DNA of 17,471 bases from Bacteroidota bacterium (lineage in GTDB: Bacteria; Bacteroidota; Bacteroidia; Chitinophagales; Chitinophagaceae). Position 1 is the stretch's first letter. Each line of letters starts with the position of its first letter. Under the pieces are notes generated by a model. It worked only from the letters and a program-made list of their open reading frames with translations. It did not search any database and was not told the DNA's origin. Shown one piece after another: positions 1 to 6,373 of this stretch. Location of the stretch: contig JAPLER010000103.1 of assembly GCA_026391115.1 (NCBI GenBank), positions 1 through 17,471 of the forward strand, in the 5' to 3' direction. The position numbers were made by a program, and so were the translations under genes.

Positions 1-1192
1 GATGAAATACAATCTCATCATTCATCACAGCAGTCAAGGTTTCAGGATTATTGGCAATGAACTTTTTCATATCCATAAACCACTGCATACTTAAACGAGA
101 TTCTATTACAGCACCAGTTCTTTCACTTGTTCCAACTTGTCCTTTATATTCTTCAATTTTTTCTATTTGTCCCAGTGCAGCAATATCTTCAACAATCTTT
201 TTTCTTAGGTCAAATCTATCAATACCGTTGTAACTCAATATTAATTCACTTGGGTTCTCATCACTCAATTGAAACGAGGTAAACTTACCATCAGCATCAA
301 GTGTATCAATGGTTTTAAGGTTATGGTTTCGCCCAATTTCATTATCGTTTTTATCGTGTGCAGGAGTAATTTTCAAAGCACCCGTTCCAAATTCTGCATC
401 AACATATTCATCAGCAATAATGTTTATTTTTCTGTTGATGATAGGTACTATTACTTCTTTTCCAATCCAGCTTTTATATCTTTCATCATTTGGATTCACA
501 CAAATAGCCACATCGCCTAAAATGGTTTCTGGTCTTGTGGTAGCAACCATCATAAACTTACTACCATCTTCGACCAATGGATATTTAACATAGTAAAGTT
601 TAGAGTCTATTTCTTTAAAAATAACTTCTTCATCGCTGAGTGCTGTTTTGCTTGCAGGATCCCAATTCACCATTCTCAATCCACGATAAATAATGCCATC
701 ATTGTATAGTTGAACAAATATTTTTATAACAGCTTTGTAGTAATCATCATCCATTGTAAATGATGTTCTGTTCCAATCTAAACTGCAACCCAATTTCTTT
801 AATTGCTGTAAGATGATACCACCATATTTTTCTTTCCATTCCCAAGCATATTTCAAAAATTCTTCACGGGTTAAAGAAGATTTAGTGATACCCCTTTCTC
901 TCAGCATTGCCACAACTTTAGCTTCTGTAGCAATAGAAGCGTGGTCTGTACCTGGCACCCAGCAAGCATTAAAGCCTTGCATTCTTGCACGACGCACCAA
1001 AATATCCTGAATGGTATTGTTAAGGCAATGACCCATATGCAACACACCTGTTACATTGGGTGGAGGAATGACAACTGTATATGCTGGTTTATTATAATCT
1101 ACTTGACTATTAAAATATCCTTTGCCCAACCAATGGTTGTACCAATGCTCGTCTGCTATATTATGTTCAAAACTCTTGCTAATCTCTGCCAT
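1..1192 (-). CDS. valS: Valyl-tRNA synthetase, N-terminal part (runs off the left edge)
   Basis: Class I aminoacyl-tRNA synthetase that attaches valine to tRNA-Val in the cytoplasm. The reading frame opens with MAEISKSFEHNIADEHWY at 1192 and stays open to the window edge, giving 397 codons, a little under half of a typical ValRS of roughly 870 to 950 residues. Visible signatures are PPPNVTG (residues 43-49) followed at once by the HIGH-type motif HMGH (52-55), then WVPGTDHASIATEAKV, the Bacteroidota form of the ValRS GTDHAxIATE block. The CP1 editing domain follows, with TTRPETILGD and GTGALKITPAHD. The KMSKS loop, anticodon-binding domain and C-terminal coiled coil would lie outside the window. 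The ATG at 1192 is chosen because the protein then begins like other ValRS. It is divergent from the methyltransferase-like gene at 1300. Identification is firm; only the C-terminal half is unseen. Confidence 0.97.
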   Translation of the reverse strand, partial: MAEISKSFEHNIADEHWYNHWLGKGYFNSQVDYNKPAYTVVIPPPNVTGVLHMGHCLNNTIQDILVRRARMQGFNACWVPGTDHASIATEAKVVAMLRERGITKSSLTREEFLKYAWEWKEKYGGIILQQLKKLGCSLDWNRTSFTMDDDYYKAVIKIFVQLYNDGIIYRGLRMVNWDPASKTALSDEEVIFKEIDSKLYYVKYPLVEDGSKFMMVATTRPETILGDVAICVNPNDERYKSWIGKEVIVPIINRKINIIADEYVDAEFGTGALKITPAHDKNDNEIGRNHNLKTIDTLDADGKFTSFQLSDENPSELILSYNGIDRFDLRKKIVEDIAALGQIEKIEEYKGQVGTSERTGAVIESRLSMQWFMDMKKFIANNPETLTAVMNDEIVFH

Positions 1193-1246
1193 AAAATAAA
1201 AGTTAAAAGTCAACAACTAATAGTGTTTGACTTTGTTTAGTGGCTG

Positions 1247-1254
1247 CAAATGTA
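1247..1254 (-). promoter_or_regulatory. valS: Probable valS promoter, -7 element TACATTTG
   Basis: Read on the minus strand this is TACATTTG, an exact match to the Bacteroidota -7 consensus TAnnTTTG. It lies 54 bases before the valS start codon, so a leader of about 45 to 50 bases is expected. No clear TTG -33 box sits at the usual distance; the upstream DNA is AT-rich and shared with the divergent promoter at 1288-1295. Confidence 0.5.
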
Positions 1255-1287
1255 AGAGGTACTAGCTTTTATAATTATCGTATATTA

Positions 1288-1295
1288 TATATTTG
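1288..1295 (+). promoter_or_regulatory. Probable promoter -7 element TATATTTG, four bases before a start codon
   Basis: TATATTTG matches TAnnTTTG exactly. Only GAAT separates it from the ATG at 1300, so transcription would begin at or within a base or two of the start codon and the mRNA would be leaderless. A TTTT tract at 1267-1270 is the only -33-like element. The -33 regions of this promoter and the valS promoter overlap between 1255 and 1287. Confidence 0.45.
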
Positions 1296-1299
1296 GAAT

Positions 1300-1974
1300 A
1301 TGAAGATTTTTAAAAATATTAGAATATTTTTTGGATGTCTGCTATGCTGTGGCTGCGTTTCAACACACTTATACTCTGACAAACAAAAAAAATCTATTGA
1401 AGAATATAACAATAATAAACCTGTATTTAACTTTATAGCGAGCAAAATCAATTTATTAGATAATGATACTTTATGTGATATTGCAAGTGGTTGGGGGTGG
1501 TCTATGTCTCAAATTAGTAGAAATTCACCTGCCTCTGTTACCTATTTTTTTGAGGATATAAATAAGGATATCTGTAATAAGAAAATATTTAAGCAATCAT
1601 TTAAGTTTTTCAACGCTCCAATAAGAACCGATAAAGTTCATTTTAACATAGGAACTAAAAATACAATTCCTTATTCAACAAATAAATTCAACAAAATATC
1701 TCTTTTTATAAGCTTACACGAATTTGATGAAAAAGAAAATATGCTTAATGAAATAAATAGAATAATGCGAAAGGACGGTTCTTTTTATTTATTTGAGAAT
1801 GTTTATAAAGACACAGTTTTTCGTGATGCCAATTGTGGATATGATTACATTAAAGACACAGACTTATACAAGTTAATTCAATCCAGATTTATTATTACTT
1901 ATGATACTATACTAAGAGAAGAAAGTATCAATACAAATATTTACAGTAGGTTCTTTATTTGTAAGAAAAAATAA
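1300..1974 (+). CDS. Exported or lipoprotein-like class I SAM methyltransferase-fold protein
   Basis: A 224-residue protein. The N-terminus has a short basic stretch, a hydrophobic run and a cysteine cluster (IRIFFGCLLCCGCVST, residues 7-22), which resembles a lipoprotein or export signal although no cysteine sits in a perfect lipobox. The rest looks like a class I methyltransferase: a motif I-like loop LCDIASGWGWS (58-68), an acidic pair E85-D86 where motif II holds SAM ribose, and a strong post-motif block, ISLHEFDEKENMLNEINRIM then KDGSFYLFE (137-166), matching the usual LHxxxDxxxxLxEIxRxLKPGG pattern. I start at ATG 1300 rather than the in-frame GTG at 1240 because 1300 gives a normal signal and follows a promoter element. 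The substrate is unknown. Outside the cytoplasm there should be no SAM, so the signal may instead be a membrane anchor, or the enzyme may be inactive. The fold call is moderately firm; function and location are inference. Confidence 0.7.
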   Translation: MKIFKNIRIFFGCLLCCGCVSTHLYSDKQKKSIEEYNNNKPVFNFIASKINLLDNDTLCDIASGWGWSMSQISRNSPASVTYFFEDINKDICNKKIFKQSFKFFNAPIRTDKVHFNIGTKNTIPYSTNKFNKISLFISLHEFDEKENMLNEINRIMRKDGSFYLFENVYKDTVFRDANCGYDYIKDTDLYKLIQSRFIITYDTILREESINTNIYSRFFICKKK

Positions 1975-2180
1975 AATCCATTCTTTATGTGCAAAATTTT
2001 TAACAATTTTTTAGGTTTTTTATTTCAAAAAAACACTTCATTTTTGGTGTAGCAAATAAGCTAAAAGTTCATTTAAAATATTTATAAATCATTGAGGTAT
2101 CCTCACTGTACAGTTTCAAATAGATATGGATATTGAGTATGCATCAAACTATGGTTTCAAACAAAATTATTAATATTGGT

Positions 2181-2188
2181 TATGTTTG
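2181..2188 (+). promoter_or_regulatory. Promoter-like -7 element TATGTTTG upstream of a terminator
   Basis: TATGTTTG is an exact TAnnTTTG match. The next feature downstream is the terminator at 2209-2246, so a transcript starting here and stopping there would be only about 55 bases. No good TTG lies 19 to 21 bases upstream, only TTTC at 2155-2158. In DNA this rich in A and T a chance match is quite possible. Confidence 0.25.
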
Positions 2189-2208
2189 ATTGTTTTGTGG
2201 CATAAAAT

Positions 2209-2246
2209 AACCTCTGCTTCATTCCTGGGGCGGAGGTTTTTATTTT
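2209..2246 (+). terminator. Intrinsic terminator with a G+C-rich stem
   Basis: The arm AACCTCTGC (2209-2217) pairs with GCGGAGGTT (2230-2238) as nine base pairs including one G-U, around a 12-base loop. It is followed by TTTTTATTTTT, so the orientation is for plus-strand transcripts. It may end the transcript of the gene finishing at 1974 or a separate small RNA; it lies 70 bases before the next gene start. Confidence 0.8.
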
Positions 2247-2315
2247 TAAAAGTAATATTTAGTTAAAACACATCACTTAATTATTCCTTTATTTTACGTT
2301 CTAAAAAAAACTATT

Positions 2316-2672
2316 ATGACAAATCAAGAAATTGCAAGCCGCCTTTACGAGCTATGCCAAGAAGGACAATTTGTAACAGCACAAAACGAATTGTATCATC
2401 AAGATGCAACTAGCACAGACAATAACCCACAAGGTGGAAGAACGACTATTACTGGCATTGAAGGTATTGTAGAAAAAGGTAAAAGGTTTCAGGAAATGAT
2501 TGAAGAAGTACACAGTGCCAATACAGCTGATCCTAAGATTTTTGGTAACTATATTTTTATGGAAATGGGACTTGATGTAACCCTTAAAGGTATGGGTAGA
2601 ATGAATATGGTAGAAATGTGTAAATACGAAGTTAAAGATGGCAAAATTATTAGTGAAGAGTTTTACTATTAG
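2316..2672 (+). CDS. SnoaL-like / NTF2-fold small protein
   Basis: A 118-residue cytoplasmic protein with no signal or membrane segment. It has the order expected of the SnoaL/NTF2-like fold: an N-terminal helix pair (NQEIASRLYELCQEGQFVTA), the QNELYHQDATSTDN segment typical of these proteins, a GIEGIVEKGKRFQEM helix, and C-terminal strands ending VEMCKYEVKDGKIISEEFYY. Family members are cone-shaped alpha+beta proteins that include isomerases, hydrolases and ligand binders; nothing here fixes a substrate. Length is normal for a single domain. The start at 2316 has no Shine-Dalgarno sequence, as usual in this phylum, and TACGTTCT (2295-2302) is a weak promoter-like element. It stands alone between two terminators. 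Confidence 0.8.
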   Translation: MTNQEIASRLYELCQEGQFVTAQNELYHQDATSTDNNPQGGRTTITGIEGIVEKGKRFQEMIEEVHSANTADPKIFGNYIFMEMGLDVTLKGMGRMNMVEMCKYEVKDGKIISEEFYY

Positions 2673-2699
2673 TATAACACATCTATAATTGCAATACTT

Positions 2700-2735
2700 T
2701 ATAAAAAGCCTGTTAATTTTAACAGGCTTTTTATA
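2700..2735. terminator. Bidirectional intrinsic terminator between convergent genes
   Basis: GCCTGTTA (2708-2715) and TAACAGGC (2720-2727) form a perfect eight-pair stem with a four-base loop. Flanking AAAAA and TTTTT, then TAT/ATA, extend pairing to 16 base pairs. The A and T tracts provide a U-run on both strands, so it can end both the SnoaL-like transcript (ending 2672) and the rel transcript (ending 2791). Confidence 0.92.
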
Positions 2736-2790
2736 AATACATTAGAAGTTATTAGGATTACTTATTTTACAGAAAGAGTGAATAGGATTA

Positions 2791-5058
2791 CTATTCTTCA
2801 GTGTCAAATCTATCCACACTTTGTATGCCATCAAGACGTTTCAGTCGTTCTACAAGTAATTCTAGTTCTTCTTTATCGTGTACAAACACCCTTATCATTC
2901 CTTCAAAAATACCACTATCACTTTCTATACTTAAGCCTGCTATATTTATGCGTAGCTCGCCACTAATAATGGTGGTGATTTTATTAATAACACCCACATC
3001 ATCCATACCTATAATTTTCAAACCTGTAAGGAAAGAAATTTCTTTATTCTTAGCCCATTTGGTTCTAACAATTCTGTGTCCATAATTTGCCATTAATTGT
3101 GGGGCATTGGGACAGTTGGTTCTATGTATTACCATTCCTTTGCCAATACTCACAAAACCAAAAACATTATCCCCAGGAATGGGCTTGCAACACTTTGCTA
3201 ATTCGTATTGTATCTGATCACTGCTTTCTCCAAATATTACAAGCTCGGTATCTTTTTTTGTTAAGGGTTTATTGTTAGGGTCGTAGGCAGGGGCTTCAAC
3301 TTTTTCTACAACCAAAGGCTTAGGTTGCTCAAGCCTGTTACCCACAACAATAAAGTCTTTCAGCTCTTTAAGATCAATATTTTTTACAGCAATTTTATAC
3401 AGTAAATCCAAATGAGAAGATAGTTTGTAAAACAAAACTACCTCATCAATATTGCCAGGTGTGTAAGCTGCTCCAAGACCTTCTATTTTCCTTTGCAAAA
3501 TATATTTTCCATCTTCTGCAATCTTTCTTTTTTCTTCTTTTAAAGCGTCTTTAATTTTAGCTTTTGCCTTTGCAGTTACAGCAAATTGTAGCCAGTCTTC
3601 ATTTGGCTTTTGTTTAGTGCTGGTGATAATTTCAATCTGGTCGCCACTTTTTAAAACATAGCTAATAGGCACTAGTTTATGATGCACTTTTGCACCAATA
3701 CATTTACAGCCAACAGCACTATGAATAAAGAATGCAAAGTCAAGAGCAGTGCTGCCTTTGGGCAACATTTTAATTTCGCCTTTTGGCGTATAAACATAAA
3801 TTTCTTCGGCAAGAAAAGATGTTTTAAAGTCTTGTAAAAAATCTACACTATCTGTATCCTGGCTATTAATCACTTCTCTTATCTGGCTAAACCATTGATC
3901 AAATTTATCTTCACTGGTGTTGGTGCTGCCCTCTTTGTATTTATAGTGTGCAGCCAATCCTTTTTCTGCAATTTCGTTCATGCGTGCAGTGCGTATCTGC
4001 ACTTCAACCCACTTATTTTGTGGCCCCCTTACTGTTGTGTGCAATGCTTCATAGCCATTGCTTTTAGGATTGCTCAACCAGTCTCTTAGCCTTTCTGGAC
4101 GTGGGTTATATTCGTTAGAGATAATGCTATACACTTTCCAGCAATCTGCTTTTTCATCTTCGGGTTTGCTGTTTAAAATAATTCGTATAGCAAATAAATC
4201 ATACACCTGCTCAAAAGTTACACCTTGTTTTTTTATCTTATTCCAAATGCTATGAATGCTTTTTGGACGACCATAAATATCAAATGGAACGCCTGTGGCT
4301 TCTAACTTTTCTTTAAGAGGTTTTATAAATTCATTAATGTATTTGTTACGAGAAGTCTTGGTTTCAGCTAGTTTTTGAGCAATATCTTTATAAACATCTG
4401 GCTCAAGATATTTCATTGCCAAATCCTCCATCTCACTCTTAATTTTATACAGCCCCATTCTATGAGCCAATGGTGCATATACAAAAACAGTTTCGCTACT
4501 AATTTTAAGCTGTTTCTCTTTTTTCATTGCATCAAGCGTTCGCATATTATGCAACCTATCAGCCAGCTTAATTAAAATAACTCTAGGGTCATCGGTAAGT
4601 GTCAATAATATTTTCTTGAAATTTTCTGCTTGTTGAGACTGTGATATGTCCTTACCCATCACATTAGCAATCTTGGTTAAGCCATCAACAATCTTAGCGA
4701 TCTCTGTAGTAAACTCTCTTTCAATATCTTCAATGGTAATATCTGTATCTTCTACCACATCGTGTAGCAAAGCACAAATGGTACTACGCACACCTAAGCC
4801 AATTTCTTCTACGCAAATCATTGCAACGGCTAGTGGATGCAAAATATAAGGTTCGCCACTTTTTCTACGCATTGTTTTATGAGCATCTGCACTCATTTCA
4901 AATGCTCTTCTTAGATTTTCTTTATCACCCTTTTTAAGTTTAGAACCTAATTGTTTTAACAATGCCCTATAATGTCTAAGAATTAATTTCTTTTCTTCGG
5001 CATCATTCAAATTATATTCTTGTACTTGTTTTGGTATGTCTTGTTGTTCTGTACTCAT
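2791..5058 (-). CDS. rel: Bifunctional (p)ppGpp synthetase/hydrolase, RelA/SpoT family
   Basis: Makes and degrades the stringent-response alarmone (p)ppGpp in the cytoplasm. The 755 residues have the full long-RSH order. The HD hydrolase domain (about 50-200) keeps LLHDVVEDTD (97-106) and KLADRLHNMRTL (164-175). The synthetase domain (about 255-375) has YGRPKSIHSIWNKIKK, VYDLFAIRI and SNGYEALHTTV. TGS spans about 420-480 (YVYTPKGEIKMLPKGSTALD). A conserved-cysteine region (CC 623-624, H645, C649) and a C-terminal ACT domain (about 677-755) follow. Because the HD motif is intact, hydrolysis is expected as well as synthesis. The frame continues 35 codons upstream to 5163, but the ATG at 5058 is preferred: the extension overlaps the divergent gene at 5130 and is not family-like. 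It converges on the SnoaL-like gene across a shared terminator. Confidence 0.97.
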   Translation of the reverse strand: MSTEQQDIPKQVQEYNLNDAEEKKLILRHYRALLKQLGSKLKKGDKENLRRAFEMSADAHKTMRRKSGEPYILHPLAVAMICVEEIGLGVRSTICALLHDVVEDTDITIEDIEREFTTEIAKIVDGLTKIANVMGKDISQSQQAENFKKILLTLTDDPRVILIKLADRLHNMRTLDAMKKEKQLKISSETVFVYAPLAHRMGLYKIKSEMEDLAMKYLEPDVYKDIAQKLAETKTSRNKYINEFIKPLKEKLEATGVPFDIYGRPKSIHSIWNKIKKQGVTFEQVYDLFAIRIILNSKPEDEKADCWKVYSIISNEYNPRPERLRDWLSNPKSNGYEALHTTVRGPQNKWVEVQIRTARMNEIAEKGLAAHYKYKEGSTNTSEDKFDQWFSQIREVINSQDTDSVDFLQDFKTSFLAEEIYVYTPKGEIKMLPKGSTALDFAFFIHSAVGCKCIGAKVHHKLVPISYVLKSGDQIEIITSTKQKPNEDWLQFAVTAKAKAKIKDALKEEKRKIAEDGKYILQRKIEGLGAAYTPGNIDEVVLFYKLSSHLDLLYKIAVKNIDLKELKDFIVVGNRLEQPKPLVVEKVEAPAYDPNNKPLTKKDTELVIFGESSDQIQYELAKCCKPIPGDNVFGFVSIGKGMVIHRTNCPNAPQLMANYGHRIVRTKWAKNKEISFLTGLKIIGMDDVGVINKITTIISGELRINIAGLSIESDSGIFEGMIRVFVHDKEELELLVERLKRLDGIQSVDRFDTEE

Positions 5059-5063
5059 TGAGA

Positions 5064-5071
5064 CGAATATA
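5064..5071 (-). promoter_or_regulatory. rel: Possible rel -7 element TATATTCG
   Basis: On the minus strand this reads TATATTCG, one mismatch from TAnnTTTG, ending five bases before the rel ATG. No -33 box is obvious. If real, the rel mRNA would be nearly leaderless. Confidence 0.3.
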
Positions 5072-5115
5072 GCAAAAAGTTGAATTTCATTTAAAATATT
5101 TATCACAGCATTTAC

Positions 5116-5123
5116 TTTCTTTG
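5116..5123 (+). promoter_or_regulatory. Possible promoter element TTTCTTTG before the GNAT-like gene
   Basis: TTTCTTTG followed by TAGCAA resembles the Bacteroidota -7 box with T in place of A at the second position. It ends six bases before the ATG at 5130. A related string, TTCTTTTGTAGAAAC, precedes the helicase gene at 10066. No clear -33 box is seen. Confidence 0.3.
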
Positions 5124-5129
5124 TAGCAA

Positions 5130-6305
5130 ATGAAAATAATTGAAGTAAATAATGATATAGCACAACAGCAGTTTATACAAGTTGCAGTTACTATCAATAA
5201 GCATTTGCCAAACTATGTTCGTCCTCTAGATGTAGAAATCAACGAAATATTTGATACCAACAAAAACAAATATTATCAATTTGGTGCAGCTAAACGCTGG
5301 ATATTGCAGGATAACAATGGCAATTTACTAGGTAGAATTGCTGCATTTACTAATTCAAATTATGTAAATAAAGGAACTGATTTTGCAACAGGTGGCATAG
5401 GTTTTTTTGAGTGTATCAATCATCAAAAAGCAGCAAACTTATTATTTGATAGTGCAAAAAATTGGTTGATAGGACAAGGTATGGAAGCAATGGATGGTCT
5501 AATTAATTTTGGCGATAGAGATAAATATTGGGGTTTATTGGTTGAAGGATTTGATATAGAACCTATTTATGGAATGCCATTTAACGCACCTTATTATCAA
5601 ACGCTGATTGAAAAATATGGCTTTAAAAACTACTACAATCAATATTGGTTTAAAATGAGTGTAGATGATGATTTGCCAGCCAAGTTTCAGGAAAGGCATA
5701 AAAGATTTAAAGCAAAAGCTGATTATAGTGCTAAGCATTTAGACATTAAACAACTTGAAAAATTTGCTAAAGATTTTACTACAATTTATAATACTGCTTG
5801 GGCACAGCATGGAGAGCAAAAAACTATAACACTCGAAGAAACCATTAAGCTGTTTAAAACAATGAAACCCATTATTGACGAAAGGGTGGTGTGGTTTGCT
5901 TATTATAAAGATGAACCTATTGCAATGTTTATAAGCCTTCCAGACATTAATCAGTATATCAAAGATTTTAATGGCAAATTTGGTTTGATACAAAAACTAA
6001 AATTGTTGTATAGAAAATCAACAATGAAACGCAAGAAACTTATAGGTTTAATTTTTGGCGTAGTGCCTAAATATCAGGCATTGGGTATAGACAGTTTTTT
6101 AATACAAGAATGTGGCTATTATATGCAGCATAAAAACTGGTACGATAACTACGAAATGGGCTGGGCAGGAGATTGGAATCCTATTATGCACAATATTTAT
6201 AAAAGCCTTGGAGGCACACAAAGCAGACGAATGGTGACTTACAGGTATATTTTTGATGAAACTAAAAATCCATTTGAGCGTCATCCTGTTATGGATTATA
6301 AATAA
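5130..6305 (+). CDS. GNAT-superfamily acyltransferase-like protein (YghO-like)
   Basis: A 391-residue soluble protein. Its C-terminal half looks like a GNAT (acyl-CoA N-acyltransferase) domain. The segment LIGLIFGVVPKYQALGID (304-321) resembles the motif A strand and the QxxGxG/A-type acyl-CoA pyrophosphate loop. It is followed by a helix and EMGWAGDWNPIMHNIYKSLG (342-361), where the final tyrosine and glycine match GNAT motif B. The N-terminal half (strand-rich, GRIAAFTNSNYV, GGIGFFECI, around residues 67-96) looks like a second, degenerate GNAT fold, as in E. coli YghO and other double-GNAT proteins. The substrate is unknown. It starts 71 bases from the divergent rel start, so regulation may be shared. 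The superfamily is fairly secure from these blocks; the YghO comparison is from memory of the family. Confidence 0.7.
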   Translation: MKIIEVNNDIAQQQFIQVAVTINKHLPNYVRPLDVEINEIFDTNKNKYYQFGAAKRWILQDNNGNLLGRIAAFTNSNYVNKGTDFATGGIGFFECINHQKAANLLFDSAKNWLIGQGMEAMDGLINFGDRDKYWGLLVEGFDIEPIYGMPFNAPYYQTLIEKYGFKNYYNQYWFKMSVDDDLPAKFQERHKRFKAKADYSAKHLDIKQLEKFAKDFTTIYNTAWAQHGEQKTITLEETIKLFKTMKPIIDERVVWFAYYKDEPIAMFISLPDINQYIKDFNGKFGLIQKLKLLYRKSTMKRKKLIGLIFGVVPKYQALGIDSFLIQECGYYMQHKNWYDNYEMGWAGDWNPIMHNIYKSLGGTQSRRMVTYRYIFDETKNPFERHPVMDYK

Positions 6306-6337
6306 CGCTATCGTTTTCTTATTTAGTAAAATCAATA

Positions 6338-6368
6338 TTGATATACAATACACACCAACTTACATTTG
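6338..6368 (+). promoter_or_regulatory. metH: metH promoter: TTG, 20-base spacer, TACATTTG
   Basis: TTG (6338-6340), exactly 20 bases, then TACATTTG (6361-6368) is a good fit to the Bacteroidota -33/-7 promoter. The -7 box ends five bases before the metH ATG at 6374, which predicts a leaderless or nearly leaderless mRNA. The same arrangement with the same spacer occurs at 15993-16023. Confidence 0.7.
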
Positions 6369-6373
6369 CAACT

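Larger units (their letters stand above)
1975..2315. other. Gene-free stretch with short palindromes and a terminator
   Basis: No credible reading frame lies in these 341 AT-rich bases on either strand. They contain the perfect short hairpin TGAGGTATCCTCA (2093-2105), directly followed by the palindrome CTGTACAG (2106-2113), a promoter-like TATGTTTG (2181-2188) and a strong intrinsic terminator (2209-2246). The stretch could be a long 3' region of the upstream gene, or it could encode a small RNA ending at the terminator. Confidence 0.6.

Noticed and set aside
51..1010. Several plus-strand reading frames of 60 to 99 residues between 51 and 1240
   Set aside because: They lie antisense to valS, whose minus-strand frame carries clear ValRS motifs; their translations have no recognisable domain.
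1240..1299. Upstream GTG start for the methyltransferase-like gene
   Set aside because: It would put 20 unusual residues before the signal-like segment, overlap the valS promoter box, and lie upstream of the gene's own promoter element.
1981..2030. T-rich strings around TTTTTAACAATTTTT near 1996 that recur near 13945
   Set aside because: Short AT-rich similarity expected by chance at this composition; no longer repeat or flanking duplication.
2778..4849. Plus-strand reading frames of 62 to 94 residues opposite rel
   Set aside because: All are antisense to a gene with complete Rel domain order; low-complexity Ser/Leu/Phe-rich translations are typical of shadows in AT-rich DNA.
5059..5163. 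N-terminal extension of the rel reading frame
   Set aside because: It is not similar to Rel N-termini, overlaps the start of the divergent gene, and a good ATG exists at 5058.
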